Source of the DNA: an uncultured Oscillospiraceae bacterium
GTDB lineage: Bacteria > Bacillota > Clostridia > Oscillospirales > Oscillospiraceae
Assembly (NCBI GenBank): GCA_949935795.1
Contig: CATLFX010000012.1
Span: 1-59,259, forward strand
Direction of reading: 5' to 3'
DNA: 59,259 nucleotides
Below the pieces are notes generated by a model, which was not told where the DNA came from, made no database searches, and worked only from the letters and a program-made list of their open reading frames with translations. The translations under genes were made by a program, and so were the position numbers. Every line of letters begins with the position of its first letter. The stretch's first letter is position 1. Shown one piece after another: positions 8,621 through 17,975 of this stretch.

Positions 8621-9043
8621 TTATGTTTCGTACCGCTCTACTCCCCACCAGTTGGGGATGAGCTGTTCCAGGGTGACGGTTTCCCGCTTGCCGTAGTCCA
8701 CCATGATCTCCATATCCTTGTTTTGGAGATTCAGCTGCATGAAAAACTCCCGGCAGGCCCCGCAGGGCATACCGCTGCCTCCCCCATAGGGCGGCTGGTC
8801 GCGGAAGGCTATGAGCCGCCTGACCACGGTCTGTCCGCTGTTCACGTACATGTTGAGGGCCGCCACGCGCTCCGCGCACAGGTCCAGCACTCCGGAACAG
8901 CTCTCGACGCAGAAGCCGGTGAAAATTTTGCCGTTTTCGCTCTCCAGGGCGCACACCACGTGGTGGGCGTACAGGAAGGGCGAAACCTCTTCCGGGTGAT
9001 ACTGTTCTCTTGCTTTTAAATAGAGCTGTTCCCAGATATCCAT
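8621..9043 (-). CDS. Cytidine/blasticidin-S deaminase-like zinc enzyme
   Basis: 140 aa. It has the cytidine-deaminase zinc signature: CAERVA in the middle (Cys ligand plus catalytic Glu) and PCGACREF about 35 residues later. The length fits the small tetrameric Cdd class, but the rest is divergent, so it may act on a nucleoside analogue such as blasticidin S or another base. It overlaps the dapB stop codon by one base (TAATG), implying translational coupling. Confidence 0.8.
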   Translation of the reverse strand: MDIWEQLYLKAREQYHPEEVSPFLYAHHVVCALESENGKIFTGFCVESCSGVLDLCAERVAALNMYVNSGQTVVRRLIAFRDQPPYGGGSGMPCGACREFFMQLNLQNKDMEIMVDYGKRETVTLEQLIPNWWGVERYET

Positions 9044-9816
9044 TACTGGTTTCCTTTCTCTCCGCTGATGAGGTGGGACATGTCATACAGCCCGGGCGCA
9101 CCCGCCCCGGCCAGGAACTTGGCCGCTTTGACCGCTCCCACGGCGAACACCTCCCGGCTGGCGGCGTGGTGGGACAGCTCAATGACCTCGTCCCGTCCCG
9201 CGAAGACCACCGTGTGGTCTCCCACAATGGTGCCCCCCCGGAGGGAGGAGATGCCGATTTCCCGCTGGTCCCGGGGCTTGCGGACGCTGTGGCGGTCATA
9301 GACGTATTCCGCCTCGTAGGGCAGAGCGGAGGCGGCGGCGTCCGCCAGCATCAGGGCGGTGCCGCTGGGGGCGTCCAGCTTCCGGCGGTGGTGGCGCTCC
9401 TCGATCTCCACGTCGAAGTCCTCCCCCAGCAGGGCGGCGGCCCGGCGCACCAGGTCCATCAGCACGTTGACCCCCAGTGACATGTTGGCGGAGCGGAAGA
9501 TGGGAATGGACTTGGCCGCCTCGCTGATCTGGGCCAGCTGCTCCTCCGAATAGCCCGTGGTGGCCAGCACGATGGGCAGCTTACGCCCGGTGCAGAAGCC
9601 CAGCAGCCCGCTCAGGGCGGCGGGGTGGGAGAAGTCGATGACCGCGTCCGCCTCCACATGGCAGGCGGCGGGGGCGGCAAACACGGGGAAGCCCTCCATG
9701 GGCTGGGGAAGCAGGTCGATGCCGGCGGCGATTTCCACCGCGGGGTCGTTTTTGCAGATGTCCGCCACCACCCGGCCCATGTGGCCGCAGCAGCCGGAGA
9801 TGATTATCTTTTGCAT
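9043..9816 (-). CDS. dapB: 4-hydroxy-tetrahydrodipicolinate reductase
   Basis: 257 aa. DapB reduces the DapA product with NAD(P)H in the lysine/diaminopimelate pathway. The N-terminal Rossmann motif ISGCCGHMGR and the substrate-binding core EIEERHHRRKLDAPSGTA are intact. AAGGTGG lies 4 nt before the ATG. It is 9 nt downstream of dapA on the same strand. Confidence 0.96.
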   Translation of the reverse strand: MQKIIISGCCGHMGRVVADICKNDPAVEIAAGIDLLPQPMEGFPVFAAPAACHVEADAVIDFSHPAALSGLLGFCTGRKLPIVLATTGYSEEQLAQISEAAKSIPIFRSANMSLGVNVLMDLVRRAAALLGEDFDVEIEERHHRRKLDAPSGTALMLADAAASALPYEAEYVYDRHSVRKPRDQREIGISSLRGGTIVGDHTVVFAGRDEVIELSHHAASREVFAVGAVKAAKFLAGAGAPGLYDMSHLISGEKGNQ

Positions 9817-9825
9817 AGTACCACC

Positions 9826-10713
9826 TTACAGGAGATTTGCCCGAACCATGGCTTGGCGCAGAACCTCCAGGTTCTTTTCCGAGATGTCGCACAGGGGCAG
9901 GCGCAGGGGGCCCGCCTCCTGGCCCAGCAGGTTCATAGCCGCCTTGATGGGGATGGGATTGACCTCGGTGAACAGCGCGTCAATCAGGTCCATGTACTGG
10001 ATCTGGAGCTTTGAGGCGGCGGCGAAGTCATTTTCCAGGCAGAGGTGGCTCATCTTCACCATCACCTGGGGGACGATGTTGGAGGCCACCGAGATGACCC
10101 CCTTGGCCCCAAGGGCCATCATGGGCACCACCTGGTCGTCGTTGCCCGACCAGATGTAGAAATCTTCCCCACACAGGAACCGGGTGTGGGCCAGCAGGGA
10201 GAAGTTGCCGCTGGCCTCCTTCACGCCGTTGATTTTGGGGTTCTCGGACAGAATTTTGTAGGTCTCGGCGGTGAAGGACACGCCGGTGCGGCTGGGCACA
10301 TTGTACAGGATGATGGGCAGCTCCACCCGGTCGGCGATGTACTCGTAGTGCTTGATGAGTCCGGTCTGGCTGGCCTTGTTGTAATAGGGGGTGACGTGGA
10401 GCAGGGCGTCCGCACCGGAGTCCTGGGCGTGCTGGGACAGGTAGACGGCGGCGGAGGTGTCGTTGGACCCGGCCCCCGCGATGACCTTCACCCGGTGGTT
10501 CACCCGCTTCACGCAGAACTCCACGGCGGCGATGTGCTCCCGGATGGACATGGTGGCGGACTCGCCGGTGGTGCCGCATACGCACACCGCGTCCACCCCG
10601 GCCTCGATCTGGGCGTCGATGAGCTTGCCGAAGGCGTCGTAGTTGATGATGTTGTTCTGGTCGAAGGGGGTGACCAGAGCGGGGCAGGAGCCGGTAAAGA
10701 CGGGAGTTCTCAT
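9826..10713 (-). CDS. dapA: 4-hydroxy-tetrahydrodipicolinate synthase
   Basis: 295 aa. DapA condenses pyruvate with aspartate semialdehyde. The Schiff-base lysine is in NGVKEASG and the conserved tyrosine in LYNVPSRTG; GTTGES is the N-terminal substrate loop. The length is normal. AAGGAAG lies 6 nt before the ATG. It precedes dapB and follows asd after a 263-bp repeat-containing gap, so it may have its own promoter or be processed from a longer transcript. Confidence 0.97.
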   Translation of the reverse strand: MRTPVFTGSCPALVTPFDQNNIINYDAFGKLIDAQIEAGVDAVCVCGTTGESATMSIREHIAAVEFCVKRVNHRVKVIAGAGSNDTSAAVYLSQHAQDSGADALLHVTPYYNKASQTGLIKHYEYIADRVELPIILYNVPSRTGVSFTAETYKILSENPKINGVKEASGNFSLLAHTRFLCGEDFYIWSGNDDQVVPMMALGAKGVISVASNIVPQVMVKMSHLCLENDFAAASKLQIQYMDLIDALFTEVNPIPIKAAMNLLGQEAGPLRLPLCDISEKNLEVLRQAMVRANLL

Positions 10714-10739
10714 AAACAGCTTCCTTTCAAGTTTCTTTT

Positions 10740-10781
10740 GTTCCTTTTTCTTGAAAGAAAAAGGAACCGAAAAAGAACTTT
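10740..10781. repeat. Dispersed intergenic hairpin repeat, copy 2
   Basis: Identical over 42 bp to 6707-6748: a 12-bp perfect stem (10740-10751 with 10756-10767) followed by CGAAAAAGAACTTT. The asd-dapA gap (10714-10976) holds this, an AT-rich stretch and the related hairpin at 10937-10968. No gene is seen there. Confidence 0.8.
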
Positions 10782-10936
10782 TAGACCGTTACGTAAGTGT
10801 ACGCCGTCGGAAAGTATGCGCTCGGTAACGTAAATAGAATATAAAATAATAAATATTATTCTTTGCTTTTTTTGTTGCCGACGCAGCATTATGATCTCTA
10901 GCTACGATGGAAACGAGCTAAAAGTTTCTTTTTTCG

Positions 10937-10968
10937 CTTCCTTTTTTCTTTACAAAGAAAAAAGGAAG
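10937..10968. repeat. Related T-rich/A-rich hairpin downstream of asd
   Basis: CTTCCTTTTTTCTTT is inverted as AAAGAAAAAAGGAAG with almost no loop. It is a diverged relative of the 6707 and 10740 elements and lies 8 nt past the asd stop, where it could serve as the asd terminator. Confidence 0.6.
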
Positions 10969-10976
10969 GCCCTTTG

Positions 10977-12062
10977 TTACCTGCGTTCGATATACCCCTC
11001 GGCGCACAGCAGCTCGGCCAGCTCCACGCCGCCGCCCGCCGCGCCCCGCAGGGTGTTGTGGGACAGGGAGACGAACTTGTAATCGTACTGGGTGTCCGGG
11101 CGCAGGCGTCCAATGGACACCGCCATGCCTTTCTCCAGATCCCGGTCCAGCCTGGCCTGGGGCCGGTCGGGCTCCTCAAAGTAGTGCAGGAACTGCTTGG
11201 GGGCGGTGGGCAAGTCCAGCTCCTGGGCGCGGCCCTTGAAGCTTTTCCACGCCTCCTTCATCTGCTCCATGGTGGGCTTGTTTTTAAAGGTGACAAAGGC
11301 GGCGGCGGTGTGGCCGTTGGACACGGGCACCCGCAGGCACTGGGCGGTGATGGAGGTGCCCTCCGCGTTGACGATGACGCCGTTTTCCACACGGCCCCAG
11401 ACTTTGAGCGGCTCCTGTTCGCTCTTCTCCTCCTCGCCGCCGATGTAGGGGATCAGGTTATCCACCATCTCGGGCCAGGTCTTGAAGGTCTTGCCTGCCC
11501 CGGAGATGGCCTGGTAGGTGCACACCAGCACCTTTTCAATGCCAAACTCCCGCAGGGGAGACAGGGCGGGGACATAACTCTGGATGGAGCAGTTGGACTT
11601 GACGGCGATGAAGCCCCGCTTGGTGCCCAGGCGCGCCCGCTGGGCGGGGATGACCTGAATATGCTCCGGGTTCACCTCGGGGATGACCATGGGCACGTCG
11701 GGGGTCCAGCGGTGGGCGGAGTTGTTGGATACCACCGGGCACTCGTGGCGGGCGTACTCCTCCTCCAGGGCTTTGATCTCGTCCTTTTTCATGTCCACGG
11801 CGGAGAACACAAAGTCCACCTGGGAGGCGATCTTGTCCACGTCGTCCTGGGCGGAGAGCAGCACCAAATCCTTGGCCTCGTTGGGGATGGGGGTGTCCAT
11901 GGCCCAGCGGCCGCCCACCGCGTCCTCATACCGCTTGCCCGCGGACCGGGGGCTGGCGGCCACCACCGTGAGCTGGAACCAGGGGTGGTTTTCCAGCAGG
12001 GTGACGAAGCGCTGGCCCACCATGCCGGTGGCGCCGATGACGCCCACTTTATATTTTTCCAT
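10977..12062 (-). CDS. asd: Aspartate-semialdehyde dehydrogenase (archaeal/fungal type)
   Basis: 361 aa. It makes aspartate semialdehyde for lysine, threonine and methionine. The N-terminal VGVIGATGMVGQR binds NADP and the catalytic cysteine is in KSNCSIQ. The length and the GGEEEKSEQEP insert match the archaeal/fungal-type branch rather than the E. coli type. AGGAGG lies 9 nt before the ATG. It is the first gene of the lysine block. Confidence 0.95.
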   Translation of the reverse strand: MEKYKVGVIGATGMVGQRFVTLLENHPWFQLTVVAASPRSAGKRYEDAVGGRWAMDTPIPNEAKDLVLLSAQDDVDKIASQVDFVFSAVDMKKDEIKALEEEYARHECPVVSNNSAHRWTPDVPMVIPEVNPEHIQVIPAQRARLGTKRGFIAVKSNCSIQSYVPALSPLREFGIEKVLVCTYQAISGAGKTFKTWPEMVDNLIPYIGGEEEKSEQEPLKVWGRVENGVIVNAEGTSITAQCLRVPVSNGHTAAAFVTFKNKPTMEQMKEAWKSFKGRAQELDLPTAPKQFLHYFEEPDRPQARLDRDLEKGMAVSIGRLRPDTQYDYKFVSLSHNTLRGAAGGGVELAELLCAEGYIERR

Positions 12063-12105
12063 GTCAATCTGCCTCCTGTGCGGCCCGCCGGGCGGAATTT
12101 GGGAC

Positions 12106-12134
12106 TTGCGGCCCGGGCCGGGATACGCTATAAT
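12106..12134 (+). promoter_or_regulatory. Promoter of the SpoIID-like gene
   Basis: TTGCGG (12106-12111), 17 bp, TATAAT (12129-12134). It lies 119 nt upstream of the start codon and leaves an AT-rich leader. No riboswitch fold was recognised in that leader. Confidence 0.6.
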
Positions 12135-12253
12135 ATAAAAATAATGTCGAAACGCATACGCAGGCGAGAGCGTATAACCAATACCACTATAACATCAACG
12201 CGCTAAAGTGTCAATTTCGCGCCAATCCCCAAAGTGGAGAAATGGAGCACCTT

Positions 12254-13981
12254 ATGAAGAGAAAATTCGTGCAAATTGCAGCGTTGTGCCTTGTGACGGC
12301 CCTTTTGCTGACGGTATGCGGGGGGACCGCCTCCGCCGCGCCCGCCAGTTCCAATGACCGGATTATCCGGGTGGGGCTCCACTACGGCACCGGGGCCATC
12401 GAGGGGCTGAACCTGCTCAACGAGGAGGGAAGCGGCTACCGCTTCGGGTATTACGACGCTTCCAACCGCTTTGTGGAGCTGGGAAACACGGCCCAGCGGG
12501 CCATTTCCGTGGTAGAGACCATGAATGTCTATTATGGCTCCTATGACAAATACACCTGCTACCACACGTCGATCACCTCCTCCATCGCGGTGGGAGAATA
12601 CCACCTCCAGCTGCCGGGGGTATATGGCTCCTTCGCTGAGGCCCAGGCTGCTGCGTCCCAGTATCCCGGCGGGTTTGCGGCCTATATCGGCGGGGCATAC
12701 TACGCCCGGGTGGGCAATTATACCACCAGAAACGGCGCGGTGGCGGCGCAGTCCGCCTTGGGGGCAGGCGCTGAGCTGTGCGGCACCTCCGAGTACGGCG
12801 TCAGCGTGGTGGTCACGGGTACCAACACCATCCTGTTCCAATATGACGATTTGGGGCAGGGTACCGGTTTGGGGGTGGAGCCCATCCAGACCGGCGGGGA
12901 GAAGTGCACCACCTGGAGCAAGGACAATCTATACAACGGTGGCTTCCGTTTTGAGCGCATCGGCGGCGGGAAGCTGACCGTGGTGAACCTCTTGGGCTTC
13001 GAGGACTACATCAAGGGGGTGGTGGCCGCCGAGATGAGCACCAGCTGGCCCATTGAGGCGCTGAAGGCCCAGGCGGTGGCCGCCCGGAGCTACGCACTGA
13101 CCCTGGGTACCAAGCATGGAACGCACCATTTCGACATCTGCGACGACGTGGACTGTCAGGCCTATTCCGGCCAGACCAGCGCGGGGCCCAACTCCAACGC
13201 CGCTGTGGACCAGACCGCCGGACAGGTGGCGCTGTACAACGGCAAGGTGATCTCCGCCTTCTACTACTCCAGCAACGGCGGGGCCAGCGAGAGTATTTCC
13301 GTGGTTTGGGACAGCAACCAGTCTTTGTATCCCTATCTGGTGGGGGTGGTGGACCCCTATGAGGCGACGCTGAATCTAAAGAATAACTGGACCCGCTCCT
13401 TTACCAGTTCTGAGCTGATCTCGAAGCTGTTCTCGGGGTACTCGGTCAGCGCCCCCCTGGTGTCGGCCTCCATCAGCTCCTACAGCCCCACCGGAAACCC
13501 CAAGACGGTGACCTTTACCGACAGCGCCGGGAAAAGCTACTCGGTGAGCGCGTATAGAATGGTGAGGAACTTGGGCCTGCGCTCCTACCGCTACGGTTTC
13601 CCTGGGAGCGGGACCGCCTCCAGCTCGTCTGCGGCCTCCTCGGGGAACATCTCCATCAACGGGACTACCCCGGTGAGCGGCACGGCGGGCCTGTACGCCA
13701 TTGACGGCAATGGAAACCTGACTGCCCTGGGGAGCGACGTGTACGTGGCCACCGGCAGCGGCGCCTCCCTGCTGGGCCAGGGGGGAGGCCAGAACCAGGG
13801 CTCCAACCAGTGGGCATCCTCCACCACGGCGGTGAACGGCTCCATCACCTTCGAGGGGCGGGGCTGGGGCCACAACCTGGGCATGAGCCAGTTCGGGGCT
13901 AAGGCCATGGCCGAGCAGGGCATGACCTATCAGCAGATCCTGCAATTCTACTATACTGGCATTACGGTGGGATATATGTGA
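12254..13981 (+). CDS. Secreted SpoIID/LytB-domain protein
   Basis: 575 aa with a signal peptide: MKRK followed by a hydrophobic stretch ending near ASAAPA. The central SpoIID core contains [30 protein letters not shown] and the CQAYSG segment. The C-terminus repeats the family motif [17 protein letters not shown]. SpoIID proteins are lytic transglycosylases or amidase partners acting on peptidoglycan, in engulfment during sporulation or in vegetative walls. An extra N-terminal domain of about 220 residues and a Ser/Gly-rich linker near residues 450-530 make this longer than canonical SpoIID (about 340 aa). ATG 12254 fits GGAG at 6 nt. It overlaps queA by 4 nt. Confidence 0.85.
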   Translation: MKRKFVQIAALCLVTALLLTVCGGTASAAPASSNDRIIRVGLHYGTGAIEGLNLLNEEGSGYRFGYYDASNRFVELGNTAQRAISVVETMNVYYGSYDKYTCYHTSITSSIAVGEYHLQLPGVYGSFAEAQAAASQYPGGFAAYIGGAYYARVGNYTTRNGAVAAQSALGAGAELCGTSEYGVSVVVTGTNTILFQYDDLGQGTGLGVEPIQTGGEKCTTWSKDNLYNGGFRFERIGGGKLTVVNLLGFEDYIKGVVAAEMSTSWPIEALKAQAVAARSYALTLGTKHGTHHFDICDDVDCQAYSGQTSAGPNSNAAVDQTAGQVALYNGKVISAFYYSSNGGASESISVVWDSNQSLYPYLVGVVDPYEATLNLKNNWTRSFTSSELISKLFSGYSVSAPLVSASISSYSPTGNPKTVTFTDSAGKSYSVSAYRMVRNLGLRSYRYGFPGSGTASSSSAASSGNISINGTTPVSGTAGLYAIDGNGNLTALGSDVYVATGSGASLLGQGGGQNQGSNQWASSTTAVNGSITFEGRGWGHNLGMSQFGAKAMAEQGMTYQQILQFYYTGITVGYM

Positions 13982-15000
13982 AAACCTCAGATTTTTATTT
14001 CAACCTGCCCCCGGAGCTCATCGCCCAGACGCCTCTGGAGCGGCGGGACGGCTCCCGGCTGCTGACCCTGGACAAGGCCACGGGAGAGACCCGGCATATG
14101 CACTTTTACGACCTGCCTGCCCTGCTGCGCCCCGGGGACTGCCTGGTACTCAACGACAGCCGGGTGCTGCCCGCCCGGCTCATCGGGAAGCGGGCGGGGG
14201 GCGGCGCCTGCGAGGTGCTGCTGCTCATCGACCGGGGGGACAAGGTGTGGGAATGCCTGGTGCGCCCCGGCAGGAAGCTGCGCCCCGGGGCCAAGGTTAC
14301 CTTTGGGGACGGGGAGCTGTCCGCCGAGGTGGTGGGCGAGGCAGAGGGCGGCAACCGGCTGGTCCGCTTCGACTACGAGGGCATTTTCCTGGAGACCCTG
14401 GAGCGGTTGGGCAAGATGCCCCTGCCGCCCTACATCAAGGAGGAGCTGGCGGACTCGGAGCGCTACCAGACTGTGTATTCCAGGGTGACGGGGTCCGCCG
14501 CCGCCCCCACGGCGGGGCTCCATTTCACCCCCGAGCTGCTGGAGCGGATTCAGGCCATGGGGGTGAAGGTGTGCTATGTGACCCTTCACGTGGGGCTGGG
14601 CACCTTCCGCCCCGTCAAGGTGGAAAACCTGGACGAGCACGAGATGCACTCGGAATACTGCGTCATCCCCCAGGAGACCGCCGATACTGTCAACGAGACC
14701 AAGCGGGCGGGGGGCCGGGTCATCTGCGTTGGTACCACCTCCTGCCGAACCATTGAGAGCTGGGCCGGGGAGGACGGCACGCTGAAGGCCTCGGCGGGGT
14801 GGACCAACATCTTCATCTACCCCGGTTACCGCTTTAAGGTGCTGGACGCCCTCATCACCAATTTCCACCTGCCGGAGTCCACCCTCATCATGCTGGTGTC
14901 CGCCCTGGCGGGGCGGGAGCATGTACTGGCGGCCTACGAGGAGGCGGTGCGGGAAAAATACCGCTTTTTCTCCTTTGGGGATGCGATGTTCGTGGGATAG
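13978..15000 (+). CDS. queA: S-adenosylmethionine:tRNA ribosyltransferase-isomerase
   Basis: 340 aa, full length. QueA transfers the ribosyl part of SAM to preQ1 in tRNA, giving epoxyqueuosine. Family segments include [53 protein letters not shown] and the C-terminal FSFGDAMF. It starts at GTG 13978 inside the previous stop (GTGA overlap), so it is translationally coupled. Its presence shows the host uses 7-deazaguanine chemistry in tRNA. The prophage begins directly after it. Confidence 0.97.
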   Translation: MKTSDFYFNLPPELIAQTPLERRDGSRLLTLDKATGETRHMHFYDLPALLRPGDCLVLNDSRVLPARLIGKRAGGGACEVLLLIDRGDKVWECLVRPGRKLRPGAKVTFGDGELSAEVVGEAEGGNRLVRFDYEGIFLETLERLGKMPLPPYIKEELADSERYQTVYSRVTGSAAAPTAGLHFTPELLERIQAMGVKVCYVTLHVGLGTFRPVKVENLDEHEMHSEYCVIPQETADTVNETKRAGGRVICVGTTSCRTIESWAGEDGTLKASAGWTNIFIYPGYRFKVLDALITNFHLPESTLIMLVSALAGREHVLAAYEEAVREKYRFFSFGDAMFVG

Positions 15001-15030
15001 CATCATTCCTCCGGGACAATCAAACACGGC

Positions 15031-15065
15031 AAAAGCCCAGGAGCCAAGCGGTTCCTGGGCTTTTT
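15031..15065. terminator. Bidirectional terminator between queA and the prophage recombinase
   Basis: A 15-bp stem with one G-T wobble (15031-15045 with 15050-15064), 4-nt loop, A-run left and T-run right. It ends queA (+) and the recombinase (-). The host-prophage junction must lie in or near 15000-15070, but no att core can be named because the right end is not in the window. Confidence 0.88.
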
Positions 15066-15070
15066 GTCGC

Positions 15071-16804
15071 TTACTCGCCGGAGTAGACAAATTCGTGGAT
15101 AATGCCGTTTCGGAAGGTGATGGACCGGATTTTGCCGTTTTCAACACAAAAGTTTGAAGTTACCGATGTTATAAAATCCTTGATGACACGGGGGTCGGAT
15201 TCCATCAGGAGACGGCGATAATCGACGAAGCGTTTGTCCGCCAGCTTTTGATTGATGAGGAAATAGCTGGCCCTCTCCAGCAACTCGTCATCGCTGATAT
15301 TGAACTCCGAGGTCAGCGCCTTGCTGATTTCGTTGAGGCGGGCGTCCACCTTCTCCAACTGGTCGGTCAGGACCTTCCTCTCCAGGATATAGTCCTTCTC
15401 AGACATCTCCTCCTCGGAGTAGAGGTAAAGAGACTTCAGCCGGGACAGAGCCCTCTCGACCCTGCGCTTTTCGGAGAGCAGCACATCCCTCTCGGAAGTG
15501 GTGGAGCCTTCGATATCCTCGGCGGACCGAACGGTGTACTGGATGCCGGTAACCTCGGACTTATAGAGCGAGTACAGCTCCATGAGGCCGGCCTCCTTGA
15601 TGCAGACCACATCCTTGAACATCTCGCCGCGCAGGAGCTTTTTCTGGAGCGTCTCAGGCGAGGTACTCTTTCCAAAGCTCTCCCTGGCCTTGATGAGATT
15701 GGCGAGGTAGTTCAGCACGAAGGGACCGAGGGTAGTGTCGGACACATACTTGTTGGAGCACCCCCGGTTCTTCCGGTGGCTCATGCAGGCGTAGATGGAG
15801 GGCCTGTACCCACCCTTCAGCTCCCGGCTGTTGCTGGTGGCGCTCATGGTCCCGCCGCAGCACCCGCAGGTCAGCAGGCCAGCGAAGACGTGGACGTTTT
15901 TGCGGTTATAGGTATTTCCGGCATAAAGCCACCCCCTTTTGTTCCGGTCCAGCAGGGCGCAGACCCCTTTCCACCTCTCGGCATCGACAATGGCGGGATG
16001 GTGGTCCACCACGAGGACCCATTCGTCCTCCGGTTTGATGTCCTGCTTGCTGTTCCGCTTGGACATATCATAGTAGTTATAGCGGTATGTGCCAGTGTAG
16101 AACGGGCTTTTCAGGATGATGCTGACGCTGGTGGGGTTCCATTCCTTACCACTGCGGTGGCGGAGTCCCTGGGCATTGAGGGCCTTTGCAACGGTGAGCA
16201 GAGAGTGCTCCTTCTCATAGAGGTCATAAATCTGAAGGACCACCTGAGACTCGGCCTCGTCAATGGTGAAGACCTCGTTCTCCTTGTCCCAGCGGTAGCC
16301 ATAGGGAACCCTGCCGCCATTCCACTGGCCCTTCCCAGCCCTGGCAATCATAACCGAGGTTACGCGCTCCGCCGTCATCTTCCGTTCTAGCTCCGCAAAG
16401 ACCAGGATGATTTTCAGCATAGCCTCGCCCATAGCTGAGGACGTGTCAAATTGCTCGTTCTTGGAGACGAAGGTGACGCCCAGCTTCTTCAGTTCCTCAT
16501 ACATGGCGGCGAAGTCGAGGAGGTTCCGGCTGATGCGGTCCAGCTTCCAGACCAGCAGGTGAGTAAATTCCCCGGTCCTGATGCGGGACATCATCTTTTG
16601 ATAGTCTGGCCGGTCTGTGTTCTTGGCTGAGTAACCGGCATCCTCGAAAATCTCGAACGACTCGGCGTTCAACAGATACCTTGCGTAATTGGTCAGTTCG
16701 TCTTTCTGGACGGGGAGGCTGTCCCTGTCCACTTGGTAGTGGGTGGAGACCCGGACATAGATTGCGACCCGCCTGGAGTTGAGCTTATCATTGAGTTTAC
16801 TCAT
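15071..16804 (-). CDS. Large serine recombinase (prophage integrase)
   Basis: 577 aa. The N-terminal resolvase domain has the catalytic serine in YVRVSTHYQ, with the LVWKLDRISRN and GEAMLKIILVFAELER segments. A recombinase domain (VPYGYRWD...LYEKEHSL) and a Cys-rich zinc ribbon (LTCGCCGGTM with later CMSHRKNRGC) follow, then a coiled-coil region. This is the large serine integrase architecture, which catalyses attP x attB recombination without supercoiling. GGAGGTGG sits about 6-8 nt before ATG 16804, so the upstream in-frame extension is not needed. Its 3' end faces queA at the left prophage end. Confidence 0.93.
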   Translation of the reverse strand: MSKLNDKLNSRRVAIYVRVSTHYQVDRDSLPVQKDELTNYARYLLNAESFEIFEDAGYSAKNTDRPDYQKMMSRIRTGEFTHLLVWKLDRISRNLLDFAAMYEELKKLGVTFVSKNEQFDTSSAMGEAMLKIILVFAELERKMTAERVTSVMIARAGKGQWNGGRVPYGYRWDKENEVFTIDEAESQVVLQIYDLYEKEHSLLTVAKALNAQGLRHRSGKEWNPTSVSIILKSPFYTGTYRYNYYDMSKRNSKQDIKPEDEWVLVVDHHPAIVDAERWKGVCALLDRNKRGWLYAGNTYNRKNVHVFAGLLTCGCCGGTMSATSNSRELKGGYRPSIYACMSHRKNRGCSNKYVSDTTLGPFVLNYLANLIKARESFGKSTSPETLQKKLLRGEMFKDVVCIKEAGLMELYSLYKSEVTGIQYTVRSAEDIEGSTTSERDVLLSEKRRVERALSRLKSLYLYSEEEMSEKDYILERKVLTDQLEKVDARLNEISKALTSEFNISDDELLERASYFLINQKLADKRFVDYRRLLMESDPRVIKDFITSVTSNFCVENGKIRSITFRNGIIHEFVYSGE

Positions 16805-16825
16805 CGTCGGCCACCTCCAAATGGG

Positions 16826-16858
16826 CGCAAAAACTCCGCCCCGCTTGGGGCGGAGTTT
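16826..16858 (-). terminator. Terminator of the repressor gene
   Basis: A perfect 12-bp stem (16831-16842 with 16847-16858) with loop GCTT, followed on the - strand by a T-run. It lies between the repressor and the recombinase, which suggests the recombinase is not simply read through from the repressor promoter. Confidence 0.85.
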
Positions 16859-16906
16859 CACCCGAGTCAATTTGAGTGTTAATGCACAGGAGGTTGCCCC
16901 TCCGTG

Positions 16907-17287
16907 CTACACGGCTACGGAGTCGCTGCTCCCTTGCAAGCCTTGCAATACGGATGTTTTTTCCTCTGGTGTGAGATAGGAGTCCAGGACGCTCCATATG
17001 ATGTTTTTATGGTCTGCGTCGGCCCTCCTGTAAGCGTTGGCGAGGATGACAATATCCGGGTCCGGCTCGCGGTAGGGGACAGGACTGAGCGACAGGTCCA
17101 TAATGTAGTCGATGGACACATTAAGGGCCTTTGCGATGCGGGCAACAATGTCCAGGTTCGGCTTGTGGATTCCAGTGAGATAGCGGGAGATTGTGGCCTC
17201 CGTCGTCTCCGCCTTTTCTGCAAGCCAAGCCTGAGAAATGCCCTTTGATTCGATGATGTCTCTGAGCCTTGTGGAAAAATCTGCCAT
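16907..17287 (-). CDS. XRE-family CI-like repressor
   Basis: 126 aa. The N-terminal 65 residues form an XRE/Cro-CI helix-turn-helix (STRLRDIIESKGISQAWLAEKAETTEATISRYLTG, quoted in parts: GISQAWLAEKAETTEATIS is the core). A short C-terminal helical region follows, with no LexA-type peptidase motif, so SOS self-cleavage is unlikely. The start at 17287 is preferred because AGGAGG is 8 nt away; the ATG at 17293 is only 2 nt away. Being transcribed leftward from a divergent promoter pair makes it the likely lysogeny repressor. Confidence 0.85.
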   Translation of the reverse strand: MADFSTRLRDIIESKGISQAWLAEKAETTEATISRYLTGIHKPNLDIVARIAKALNVSIDYIMDLSLSPVPYREPDPDIVILANAYRRADADHKNIIWSVLDSYLTPEEKTSVLQGLQGSSDSVAV

Positions 17288-17310
17288 AATCATTACCTCC
17301 TGTATGTAAG

Positions 17311-17339
17311 ATTATAGACCAAGTTATCAGGGTAGGCAA
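17311..17339 (-). promoter_or_regulatory. Leftward promoter of the repressor (PRM-like)
   Basis: On the - strand TTGCCT (17334-17339), 17 bp, TATAAT (17311-17316). The -10 lies 24 nt from the repressor start codon. Confidence 0.75.
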
Positions 17340-17368
17340 TAAAAGTTGAGGAAATTATAACAAATGAC

Positions 17369-17400
17369 TTGAAATTACGATTAAGAGGCGTTATAATAAC
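17369..17400 (+). promoter_or_regulatory. Rightward early promoter with palindrome over the -10 (PR-like)
   Basis: TTGAAA (17369-17374), 17 bp, TATAAT (17392-17397). A perfect palindrome GTTATAATAAC (17390-17400) covers the -10 and is a plausible operator. GTTAT half-sites recur at about 17323 and, inverted, at about 17355. Operator function is inference. Confidence 0.7.
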
Positions 17401-17426
17401 GGTAAGAACAGAAAGGAGGACCGAAA

Positions 17427-17975
17427 ATGAACCCTTTGGAGTTGAAGGTCGCCCGGATTCGCCGGAAAATCAGCGGCAAAGATGCTGGGGCTGCTCTCGG
17501 TCTTACAGTGGATGGTTACTTCAAGAAGGAGCACGGGGACGCAAGACTGACCCTGAGCGACGCCTTCACCCTCACCAAGCTCTTTCAGCTTTCGCTGGAG
17601 GAGTTCACGACCATTTTTTTTGACGGGGAGTTACCATTTTTACAAAATAGCGATAGAGATTATAAATTCAGAGAGTTTGCGTTCCCTCTGAAGGAAGCCC
17701 GCACCCAGGCTGGACTCAGTGCTGAGGAGGTCGCAAACACCCTCGGCCTCCCGGTCCCTGGCTATAAGAAGCGGGAGGACGGGAGAGTGAGAATCACCCT
17801 CGAACAGTGCAGGACCCTCTCGAAGATGTTCGGCCTGTCCATGACCGAGTTCAACGACGTGTTCTTCCGGTCTGGCTTGCCGTTCGGTAAGGAGGACCTC
17901 GCTTCCTTCACCAGTATCATACCTCAGAAAGCGAGGGAAATAAATGTCGAAGCAAGTAACGGTTGCAGGGTCTAA
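17427..17975 (+). CDS. Tandem-HTH phage regulator
   Basis: 182 aa made of two diverged copies of one XRE-like unit, about residues 1-70 and 85-153. Shared landmarks are LGLTVDGYFKKEHGD/LGLPVPGYKKREDGR, LTLSDAFTLTKLFQLS/ITLEQCRTLSKMFGLS and FFDGELPF/FFRSGLPF. This is the first rightward gene, where a Cro-like or antirepressor function would be expected. The duplication inside one polypeptide is unusual and suggests binding to a repeated operator without dimerising. AAAGGAGG precedes the ATG. It overlaps the next gene by 32 nt. Confidence 0.7.
   Translation: MNPLELKVARIRRKISGKDAGAALGLTVDGYFKKEHGDARLTLSDAFTLTKLFQLSLEEFTTIFFDGELPFLQNSDRDYKFREFAFPLKEARTQAGLSAEEVANTLGLPVPGYKKREDGRVRITLEQCRTLSKMFGLSMTEFNDVFFRSGLPFGKEDLASFTSIIPQKAREINVEASNGCRV

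Noticed and set aside
12063..12253. Lysine riboswitch ahead of asd
   Set aside because: Only about 190 bp separate asd from the divergent gene and no complex conserved fold was seen.
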